Shown: positions 1 through 4,750 of the stretch, in pieces
Layout of the letters: every line of letters begins with the position of its first letter
Position numbering within the stretch: position 1 is the stretch's first letter
Assembly: GCA_021299675.1 (NCBI GenBank)
Contig: JAJTIF010000378.1
Span: forward strand, 1-6,645
Source of the DNA: Pseudomonadota bacterium
GTDB taxonomy: Bacteria; Bdellovibrionota; Bacteriovoracia; Bacteriovoracales; Bacteriovoracaceae
DNA length: 6,645 nucleotides
Direction: 5' to 3'
The notes under the pieces: model-generated
What the model was told of the DNA's origin: nothing
Databases searched by the model: none
What the model saw: the letters and a program-made list of their open reading frames with translations, nothing else
Position numbers and translations under genes: made by a program

Positions 1-228
1 AATTGAGCTGCCTGCCCATAGCCCTGGGGGCTCGAGAGGTGACTGCTCTTTTAGTGAAACTACCGTATACGTGCAGCCTTGATCGCTCGGCGTTAGTAGA
101 GGGGTCTGTAATCATTACCCGGGACCACCTAAGCCATCAAAATTTAATTTATAATTATAATATAACTTTGACGAATCAAGGCTGTGGGGGCACTAACGCA
201 CGCACTAGTTTTGGAACAATATCCAAGA
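1..228. other. Left-edge region without a supported gene
   Basis: I see no convincing gene here. The first ~130 bases are mixed in composition. Positions 139-166 are strongly AT-rich and probably hold the promoter of the following gene. An 11-base palindrome, GTAATCATTAC, lies at 108-118 and could be an operator, but one copy proves nothing. A plus-strand frame is open from the left edge and a minus-strand frame is open from an ATG at 115 to the edge. Neither gives a protein with recognisable features. The fragment is too short to exclude the 5' end of a minus-strand gene continuing to the left. Confidence 0.4.
133..166 (+). promoter_or_regulatory. Putative promoter with consensus -10 box
   Basis: A perfect TATAAT lies at 156-161 and is followed directly by a second TATAAC-like hexamer at 161-166, all inside an AT-rich stretch. 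No good -35 hexamer stands 16-18 bases upstream; the best candidate around 133-139 is poor. It would give a leader of about 60 bases for the gene starting at 229. The AT-rich context can produce such a match by chance. Confidence 0.35.
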
Positions 229-987
229 ATGAAAATTTTATTAATAGCTCTCGTTATTTCTGTCCCACTCCTCTCGCATGCCGGGGAACGCTGTCAGCCG
301 GAACGAAGTCAAGAAAGTCTAAGCTATACCGACTTTCCCTGGAACGTGACCTTCGAAGAGATGCTCGAGCGGGAGCAGGACTACTATATCTCCCCTAAGC
401 GGCTCCCAGGTCGCGCCTTCATCGATGCTAAGGGCCAGATACGGGCCCCTATCCGAGCCGGATCGGCCGGCATCAAGCTTGCGACTCTCACACCTAGGTT
501 CGTGGCGAGCGTGACTAAGCACATCGAGGAAGCTCTCAAGAGACGCTATGTAGAAGTGGTGAATTTTACAGACATGGGACATTCTCATTACTTCATCCCT
601 CAGAGCTTCTATGATCGAGAACTTGCCGATATCCCCATTGAAAAATATGATGAGTTTTACACAAAAGCCTTAGCGCATGAGGGTCTGAAAGTTCTCTACC
701 ACACTGCCGAACAGTTTAAGATGCACGACGAGCACGGACAACTCTTGTCCAACCGCCATATCCAATGGCGCTTCTTCACACGAAACCTCGTGGGTGATAA
801 TCGTGCACAAGGTCATCTTGAACTCCTACACGCTGAGAAACATCGCCACAATACGGCGCACGACTACGACAACAAACATCGTTACTGGGGTGCTGGCTTC
901 TATCTGTCGGCTCACGAGAACGGATGCTTTGCTTACGACCATAAAGGTGAGGTCCGTTACTTCGACATTAGCCTCATAGGCCTCTAG
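229..987 (+). CDS. His-rich exported protein of unknown function
   Basis: This is a 252-residue protein that I do not recognise. Residues 1-18 form a typical Sec signal peptide (MKILL then a hydrophobic core, likely cleaved after SHA), so the mature protein should be periplasmic or secreted. I chose the ATG at 229 over an in-frame GTG at 184 because the signal peptide begins exactly there; the ribosome site is weak for both. The mature part has 16 histidines, including GHSHYF at 117-122 and a cluster of five at 201-217, which could bind metal, although no known metalloenzyme motif is present. Only two cysteines exist (C22 and C233), near the two ends, and they could form a disulfide. Aromatic residues are frequent. 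The gene is monocistronic, with its own AT-rich upstream region and a convergent neighbour. The reading frame is sound; the function is unknown. Confidence 0.8.
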   Translation: MKILLIALVISVPLLSHAGERCQPERSQESLSYTDFPWNVTFEEMLEREQDYYISPKRLPGRAFIDAKGQIRAPIRAGSAGIKLATLTPRFVASVTKHIEEALKRRYVEVVNFTDMGHSHYFIPQSFYDRELADIPIEKYDEFYTKALAHEGLKVLYHTAEQFKMHDEHGQLLSNRHIQWRFFTRNLVGDNRAQGHLELLHAEKHRHNTAHDYDNKHRYWGAGFYLSAHENGCFAYDHKGEVRYFDISLIGL

Positions 988-992
988 TCAAC

Positions 993-1031
993 GCTGCAGA
1001 TGAACCCTGATGGGTTCTGAGGGACTGCAGC
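993..1031 (+). repeat. Nested inverted repeat after the exported-protein gene
   Basis: An inner hairpin, GAACCC/GGGTTC with loop TGAT (1002-1007 and 1012-1017), is enclosed by an outer pair, GCTGCAG/CTGCAGC (993-999 and 1025-1031). It starts six bases after the stop codon at 987. There is no T-run behind it, so it is not a classical intrinsic terminator. It may instead protect the mRNA 3' end. Confidence 0.5.
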
Positions 1032-1070
1032 CGGCTAAAGGCGAGTGCAGGAGTACAGATCAGAAGACTC

Positions 1071-1089
1071 AAAAAGCATCAGCGTTTTT
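1071..1089 (-). terminator. Possible bidirectional terminator between convergent genes
   Basis: On the minus strand, AAAAA-C-GC, loop TGAT, then GCTTTTT forms a short hairpin with A- and T-tracts on both sides, 12 bases past the hydrolase stop codon. The GC core is only two pairs and one C is bulged, so the structure is weak. In the plus direction it also ends in a T-run and could stop the gene ending at 987. Its layout resembles the stronger terminator at 2403-2430. Confidence 0.4.
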
Positions 1090-1100
1090 ATATGGATTAC

Positions 1101-2357
1101 TCATTGGTGGGTCTCACCAAGCATTTGACCCTTTAGATAAATTTCCTTCGCCTTAGAGTGGGATTGAATCAGCATATTGGCGAGGGAGGTTGTGATCTTG
1201 CCCCGGTTAGACAAAGCAACAAATCCCACTCCCGTTTCTTTATTCCATATCATAATCGACGAGAAGCCAGCCTGAGATCCCGCTTTCGCGAGCAGGGTCA
1301 TTCCCTGTTTCACTTTGATGTCGATTGAATAACCAATACTGCTTCCCGGTTCTTTAAGGGATTTAAGAGGGCGAGTGGCCTCGGTAACAATTTTTTTCCA
1401 TTTTCCTTGGGGCCGTAGCAGCATCTCCAGAAGCTTTTGCATATCCTCGCCATTGGAGAGAATTGAGCCAGAAGCCCCAAGAACTCCCATGTCTGAGGCG
1501 GGTACGGAAATATCTTTTGAAGTCATTCCCCTGACGATGTTTGGATTAGTGGAGTCCCCAGCCTCAATCGCAAAAGCCCTAGTACTCTTAAGATTTAAGC
1601 TTTTCACAAGACCTTGCTCCCTATTTAAGAGGGCATCCAGAGACTCGGCAAAGGGCGTGCTGACCCCACGAGGCACATCATAGAAATCCAAGAGCGCCAG
1701 ACCAGCAATGCCAATGCCTAGGCTGGAGTAGAGGTAATTTGAACCAATAGGATAAGGGACTCTGGAAACATTATTCTGGAGAAGGGCTTTCTCTAGGGAA
1801 TGGTAGTCGTAGCGTTCTCCTGGGGCATACTCATTTTGTGTGTTAACGGTAAGGTTAGACGGCAGATTCCGAAAGGAAGCAAAGTGAGTCAGGGTATCAC
1901 CGAGTGTTTCATTCTTGAGGCCTGAAGACAGAGAGCCTCTGATCATGCTTTTTAAGGGAGTGTTTAGCTGGAAATCATGGTTTATCACTCCATCCGCTGC
2001 GATTAAGCCAGTGATTAATTTTGAGATCGAACTTAAGGGAAAAAGATCTTTACTGGTTGGAGGATTGCCATTAAGAAGCTTTCCAAAACTCAAAATTGCT
2101 GAGGCATCAGGGGTCACGACAACGAGAATGGCTGCAGGCGACTTTGGTAGATTATCTGGGTTGGTGCCTGTGCCGACATATTGAGGCACAAGATTCTCGA
2201 GGAAGCTTTGGAGCTTTAAAAACTTCAAGGACTTTGAGTCTCGGTTGAGGCTCGATTTGAGCAAAAGATTATTTTTCTGGGCATCGAGAGGAGTGCCCAT
2301 CACTGAGGAGACCATAAATATAAGAGGCAGTAGGAAGAGACATTTTAGTTTTGCCAT
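1101..2357 (-). CDS. Secreted serine hydrolase, beta-lactamase/class C PBP-like
   Basis: This 418-residue protein begins with a signal peptide (residues 1-21, cleavage near SVMG) and belongs to the beta-lactamase-fold serine hydrolases (PF00144 type: AmpC-like, PBP4*, esterases). The nucleophile motif SxxK is S110-I-S-K113 in the usual setting FPLSSISKLITG. The second motif appears as Y210-S-S212 instead of the common YxN or YSN. The third appears as K358-A-G360 within KAGSQAGFSS, where KTG or HxG is usual. The stretch ASGSILSNGEDMQKLLEML (295-313) matches the family segment before the last motif. It probably acts in the periplasm on a peptide, ester or cell-wall substrate that I cannot predict. 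A ribosome site, AGGGAG, lies about 11 bases before the ATG. A terminator upstream at 2403-2430 makes it a separate transcript. True beta-lactamase activity is doubtful given the altered motifs. Confidence 0.9.
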   Translation of the reverse strand: MAKLKCLFLLPLIFMVSSVMGTPLDAQKNNLLLKSSLNRDSKSLKFLKLQSFLENLVPQYVGTGTNPDNLPKSPAAILVVVTPDASAILSFGKLLNGNPPTSKDLFPLSSISKLITGLIAADGVINHDFQLNTPLKSMIRGSLSSGLKNETLGDTLTHFASFRNLPSNLTVNTQNEYAPGERYDYHSLEKALLQNNVSRVPYPIGSNYLYSSLGIGIAGLALLDFYDVPRGVSTPFAESLDALLNREQGLVKSLNLKSTRAFAIEAGDSTNPNIVRGMTSKDISVPASDMGVLGASGSILSNGEDMQKLLEMLLRPQGKWKKIVTEATRPLKSLKEPGSSIGYSIDIKVKQGMTLLAKAGSQAGFSSIMIWNKETGVGFVALSNRGKITTSLANMLIQSHSKAKEIYLKGQMLGETHQ

Positions 2358-2402
2358 AAAGAGATGATCTCCCTAGAGAAAAAAAGAAAAAATTGAGAAT
2401 TG

Positions 2403-2430
2403 AAAAAGCCATCCTTTCGAATGGTTTTTT
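2403..2430 (-). terminator. Intrinsic terminator of the lipoprotein/charged-protein unit
   Basis: Read on the minus strand: an A-tract, then CCATTC, a GAAA tetraloop, GGATGG (six pairs with one G-U), then CTTTTT. It starts 7 bases after the TAA at 2437-2439. A GNRA loop plus U-run makes it convincing. The flanking A-tract would make it work in the opposite direction as well. Confidence 0.8.
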
Positions 2431-2436
2431 TATGGA

Positions 2437-2685
2437 TTACTGTTTTCTAGAGTTCTTGCGCGCCTGACGAGCATCTTTCATTTCCGCTCTTTTCTCTTTT
2501 CTCATCTCTTTGCGCTCTTCTCTGTTTTCTTGTCTGGCTTCTTTTCTTTCTTCGCGGTTTTCCTTGCGCATCTCAACTCGCTCTTGGACGTTTTCTTTGA
2601 CCTGTCCGCCTGCAGCTTCACCAGCTGCTTCGTCGGCGAGGGCCAGTTGTGAACTAAGGACGAGGACGGCGATTAAAAATTTCAT
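2437..2685 (-). CDS. Small exported charged helical protein with 11-residue repeats
   Basis: The 82-residue protein starts with a signal peptide (residues 1-17, likely cleaved after ALA, before DEAAGEAAGG). After a short Ala/Gly/Glu linker, residues 31-74 consist of four tandem 11-residue units, for example ENREERKEARQ at 42-52. A basic tail (75-82) follows. The mature chain has no cysteine and almost no large hydrophobic residue, so it should form a long solvent-exposed helix or be partly disordered, most likely in the periplasm. The ribosome site AAGGAGA sits seven bases before the ATG. It is the second gene of a unit with the lipoprotein gene, 19 bp downstream of that gene's stop codon, so it probably shares the ECF-type promoter at 3581-3610. 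I recognise no named family; the low-complexity Glu/Arg/Lys sequence will give many spurious matches. Confidence 0.85.
   Translation of the reverse strand: MKFLIAVLVLSSQLALADEAAGEAAGGQVKENVQERVEMRKENREERKEARQENREERKEMRKEKRAEMKDARQARKNSRKQ
2464..2595 (-). repeat. Four tandem 33-bp coding repeats (11-residue hendecads)
   Basis: Residues 31-41, 42-52, 53-63 and 64-74 align without gaps on the pattern E-(N/K)-x-x-E-x-x-(E/D)-x-R-(K/Q). Eleven residues equal three helical turns at about 3.67 residues per turn, the hendecad period seen in straight or slightly right-handed coiled coils. The two middle copies are nearly identical, which suggests recent duplication or homogenisation. Confidence 0.85.
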
Positions 2686-2704
2686 AGATATCTCCTTTGG
2701 GGGG

Positions 2705-3550
2705 TTATTCGCATGCTGCCATGTTATGAGTTGAGCTTACACCATCTTTTAAAATTTCAAACTGACCGCAACCGGTGAAGGTAATTTGCGCCGACCCAGT
2801 TACCTGACCACTCCAGGTGGAAGTGATGGAGCCAGACACCGGATAGCAACAAGTCGATTCATACTGGAGGTTACTGATCTGCTTGGTAGCAGTAGCCTGG
2901 AGTCTATTGTGAAAAACTTCGATGGTACCTGATTGGATCAATCTCCCGTTACGAGCGAGTTTGTTCGTCTGCAAGGGTGACTGAGTCTTCACGCTGATAT
3001 CAAACACGACTCCGCCTGAAGTGCCAGTGAGGATTTTGTGAGTGCCAAGGATACTAACAGAGAGATTGCCTTGCGCATCGAGCTGCTCAACCTGTGTTCC
3101 ACCACCGATAGTTTGTCCATCCCAAGTTGCTCGATTTTGTGAACTTGTTTGCAGCGTCCCGCGAGGACCCGTGCGCGAGAACTGAGCTTCTCTGGTAAAA
3201 TAATCTCCGGCGCCAGTGAGCTGACACTGAGACTGGTTGTTGTAGGTGAGTGTCACCTGTCCGCTCCACAGATAGGGACCAAAATCACAATTCACGTTGC
3301 GAACACAAACTCCATTGCCCTGATGGGTGAGTGTGCGTGAGCAAGCGGCATGGGCCTGAGATATGGGTGACCATGAGAGCTGAGCTTGCATGGACTGATT
3401 GGAACTATCGTCAAGGACACCACCGGCGGAGAGGAGGGAGGCTTCAACGGTCTCAGCTAGCGGATTAGTGGCCGAGCTCTCACTATTTTGCTTGAGGGCA
3501 GGCTTGCAGCTGGCCATGAAAGTTAAGACTAAGAGAAGTGAGAAACGCAT
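2705..3550 (-). CDS. Cys-rich lipoprotein with an internal duplication
   Basis: The 281-residue protein has a lipoprotein signal peptide with the lipobox MAS-C at Cys15, so it should be membrane-anchored. Residue 16 is Lys rather than the inner-membrane retention Asp, so the outer membrane is likely. Residues 20-65 are Ser/Asn/Gln-rich, a probable flexible tether. The rest looks beta-rich with eight more cysteines (70, 82, 88, 109, 234, 235, 261, 280), enough for four disulfides. The hexapeptide WSGQVT occurs twice, at 95-100 and 246-251, each flanked by a Cys-containing segment and a following Thr/Gly-rich strand with Cys, which suggests two related domains. The ribosome site GGAGG lies four bases before the ATG. 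It is the first gene of a two-gene unit with the charged helical protein and is divergent from the sigma-factor operon. I do not recognise a family and propose no enzymatic role. Confidence 0.85.
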   Translation of the reverse strand: MRFSLLLVLTFMASCKPALKQNSESSATNPLAETVEASLLSAGGVLDDSSNQSMQAQLSWSPISQAHAACSRTLTHQGNGVCVRNVNCDFGPYLWSGQVTLTYNNQSQCQLTGAGDYFTREAQFSRTGPRGTLQTSSQNRATWDGQTIGGGTQVEQLDAQGNLSVSILGTHKILTGTSGGVVFDISVKTQSPLQTNKLARNGRLIQSGTIEVFHNRLQATATKQISNLQYESTCCYPVSGSITSTWSGQVTGSAQITFTGCGQFEILKDGVSSTHNMAACE

Positions 3551-3580
3551 ACATCCTCCGTTGGTTTTAGGGGCTCACAG

Positions 3581-3610
3581 GATGAGACGCGAGGGTAGGA
3601 AAAAAGTTTC
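3581..3610 (-). promoter_or_regulatory. ECF-type promoter for the lipoprotein unit
   Basis: On the minus strand, GAAACTT (3610-3604), 15 bases, then GTCTCATC (3588-3581) closely follows the RpoE-like pattern GGAACTT-N15/16-GTCTAA. Two bases further, GTGAG (3578-3574) is also shared with the plus-strand copy at 3679-3708. Transcription would start near 3576, leaving a leader of about 26 bases with the GGAGG ribosome site in front of the ATG at 3550. That a cognate sigma factor is encoded next door makes the call much stronger. Confidence 0.75.
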
Positions 3611-3637
3611 GAAAAAAATAAGCTTGCATCTAACTGG

Positions 3638-3657
3638 TTGAAATTATATGGTTTCAA
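3638..3657. repeat. Inverted repeat between the divergent promoters
   Basis: TTGAAA (3638-3643) and TTTCAA (3652-3657) form 6-base arms around an 8-base AT-rich spacer. The element lies between the two ECF-type -35 boxes. It could be an operator for an additional regulator or part of an AT-rich upstream activating region, or it may be chance. Confidence 0.35.
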
Positions 3658-3678
3658 GATGTCATCTCAGCCGCGCAC

Positions 3679-3708
3679 GAAACTATTTAGGCTCTTTTCC
3701 GTCTCATC
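3679..3708 (+). promoter_or_regulatory. ECF-type autoregulatory promoter of the sigma operon
   Basis: GAAACTA (3679-3685), 15 bases, then GTCTCATC (3701-3708), followed after two bases by GTGAG (3711-3715). The hexamer GAAACT, the spacer length, GTCTCATC and GTGAG are the same as in the opposite promoter at 3581-3610. The predicted transcript start is near 3713, directly ahead of the ribosome site AGGAGG at 3714-3719. This implies that the sigma factor drives its own operon and that the coding region begins downstream of this element. Confidence 0.75.
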
Positions 3709-3713
3709 TAGTG

Positions 3714-3719
3714 AGGAGG
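3714..3719 (+). promoter_or_regulatory. Ribosome binding site deciding the sigma-factor start
   Basis: AGGAGG is a perfect anti-16S match. It stands 11 bases before ATG 3731. The overlapping GAGG at 3713-3716 stands five bases before GTG 3722. No comparable site precedes the upstream in-frame starts TTG 3638 or ATG 3659. Confidence 0.65.
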
Positions 3720-3730
3720 ACGTGAAGCTT

Positions 3731-4273
3731 ATGAGATCCTTGCAGGCCAATGACATGAAGGCGTATGAAACCTTATACCTTAAGTATAAGGACCCGCTGT
3801 TTAATTACTTCCTTGTGAATACGAAATCGAAGAACCTTGCCGAAGAACAACTGCAGGATCTTTTTCTTAAACTTTATGAGAAAAAAGACTCCTTTAAATA
3901 CCAATCCAAGTTTTCGACTTGGCTGTGGACGATGGCCCGTAATCAATTTATTGATCACACGCGCTTGAGTGAAACAAAGTTGGAAGACTCCAGTGACTCG
4001 GTCGCCGACGACTCCTTGAATGAGCTCGAGGCAGAACTCGAGGCGGCGGATGAAATGATGATAAAAAAGACGGAGGATCGGCAAGTGAACCTCTGTGTGA
4101 ATGAGTTGAAAGCTTCGCAGAAAGAAGTCTTAACTCTCAGGATCTACTCTGAGCTCGGCTACGATGAGATCGCGGCTCTTTGTTCAATGACGCTCTCGAG
4201 TGTAAAATCCTTGCTGGTTCGAGCGAAGGAGAAAATTCTCGAGTGCCTGAGAAAAGGTCATGTGCATGAGTGA
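3731..4273 (+). CDS. ECF-family RNA polymerase sigma factor
   Basis: The 180-residue protein (from ATG 3731) has both ECF domains. Region 2 runs from LQANDMKAYETLYLKY at the N-terminus through AEEQLQDLFLKLYEKKDSF (polymerase contact) to FSTWLWTMARNQFIDHTR, the region 2.4 helix that reads the -10 element. An acidic linker of about 40 residues follows. Region 4 (about residues 118-172) holds the helix-turn-helix ELGYDEIAALCSMTLSSVKSLLVRAKE that reads the -35 element. I place the start at 3731 because a matching ECF promoter lies at 3679-3708 and AGGAGG at 3714-3719. GTG 3722 is a close alternative and would keep KLMRSLQ. The frame stays open to ATG 3659 and TTG 3638, which would give longer N-termini that lack a ribosome site. 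Its stop overlaps the next gene by eight bases. It probably directs RNA polymerase to both divergent promoters beside it. Confidence 0.92.
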   Translation: MRSLQANDMKAYETLYLKYKDPLFNYFLVNTKSKNLAEEQLQDLFLKLYEKKDSFKYQSKFSTWLWTMARNQFIDHTRLSETKLEDSSDSVADDSLNELEAELEAADEMMIKKTEDRQVNLCVNELKASQKEVLTLRIYSELGYDEIAALCSMTLSSVKSLLVRAKEKILECLRKGHVHE

Positions 4274-4580
4274 TTTTTTTCGTGAAATGAAAAATAAGTT
4301 AATGCTGAAGACGGATCCCCAGTTGGATGAGCGAATCCTCCATCTTGTGCAAACCCGAGCGAGATATCACAAAAAGAGCTCACAGCGAATTTGGTGGGGA
4401 CTCTCGGGTCTTGCGGCTGCTTTACTAGTTGTCGTCATGCTTTCTCAAGAGAAGGGTGTTGGCGAAGGTATGTGGCAAGAGAGCCCAGAGATGCTCACGC
4501 ACATGCAGGAGGTCGAATTCTTCCTTGAAACAGAAAACCTATTAGAAGAAGACTGGGCTGAGCTGGAGGTCGCGACGTGA
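4266..4580 (+). CDS. Single-pass anti-sigma-like protein with acidic periplasmic tail
   Basis: The 104-residue protein overlaps the sigma gene by eight bases, the usual arrangement for a cognate anti-sigma factor. Residues 1-41 are basic and should be cytoplasmic, with an amphipathic stretch DPQLDERILHLVQTRARY that could contact the sigma factor. One transmembrane segment lies at about 42-59 (WWGLSGLAAALLVVVML). The outer part, about 60-104, is very acidic: residues 70-104 contain 11 Asp/Glu and no Lys or Arg, with the motif EVEFFLETENLLEEDW. The HxxxCxxC zinc motif of ZAS anti-sigma factors is absent and there is no cysteine at all. I prefer ATG 4266, eight bases after AAAAGG, over ATG 4260, which is only two bases from it. 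The anti-sigma role is inferred from position and topology, not from sequence homology. Confidence 0.8.
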   Translation: MSDFFREMKNKLMLKTDPQLDERILHLVQTRARYHKKSSQRIWWGLSGLAAALLVVVMLSQEKGVGEGMWQESPEMLTHMQEVEFFLETENLLEEDWAELEVAT

Positions 4581-4750
4581 GACTACTGAAGATATTTTTT
4601 TGTGTCCTGCTGCTCTCGGCGACTGAAGCGGTGGATGCGGAAATTATAAAAAACCTAGATTTCTACGATTCCTATGAACTGCTTAATGATGAGGGATTCG
4701 TGCTAGAGGAACAACTGGCAGCAGAAGAAAACGAGAGTCAAAATGATTAA
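4577..4750 (+). CDS. 57-residue exported acidic peptide (GTG start)
   Basis: This short gene is easily missed. It starts with GTG at 4577, sharing GTGA with the stop of the anti-sigma-like gene, and its stop overlaps the next gene by eight bases. The ribosome site GGAGGT at 4564-4569 is strong and well spaced. Residues 1-21 form a signal peptide (MRLLKIFFCVLLLSA, cleavage after VDA). The mature part is about 36 residues with 12 Asp/Glu and one Lys. It contains NLDFYDSYELLNDE at 26-39, which resembles the periplasmic tail of the anti-sigma-like protein at 83-96. It probably acts in the periplasm as part of this regulatory module. I know no named family for it; function is inference. The two-sided overlap, ribosome site and signal peptide make it very likely to be real. 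Confidence 0.82.
   Translation: MRLLKIFFCVLLLSATEAVDAEIIKNLDFYDSYELLNDEGFVLEEQLAAEENESQND

Noticed and set aside
1..115. Minus-strand frame open from ATG 115 to the left edge, with an AGGTGG-like ribosome site
   Set aside because: The 38 visible codons give an Arg-rich sequence with no signal or domain, and the fragment is cut by the edge. It may be real but cannot be supported.
184..228. GTG 184 as start of the exported protein
   Set aside because: It would place 15 residues before a clear signal peptide, and its AAGG site is only two bases away.
3..398. Plus-strand open frame from the left edge, overlapping the start of the exported-protein gene
   Set aside because: It is in a different frame from the signal-peptide protein at 229, has no ribosome site or family resemblance, and crosses an AT-rich promoter-like zone.
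2510..2734. Plus-strand frame opposite the charged-repeat gene
   Set aside because: It is a Ser/Phe/Arg-rich antisense shadow of the repeats; the minus-strand gene has a signal peptide, ribosome site and terminator.
4260..4265. ATG 4260 as start of the anti-sigma-like gene
   Set aside because: It is two bases from the AAAAGG site, whereas ATG 4266 has the usual eight-base spacing.
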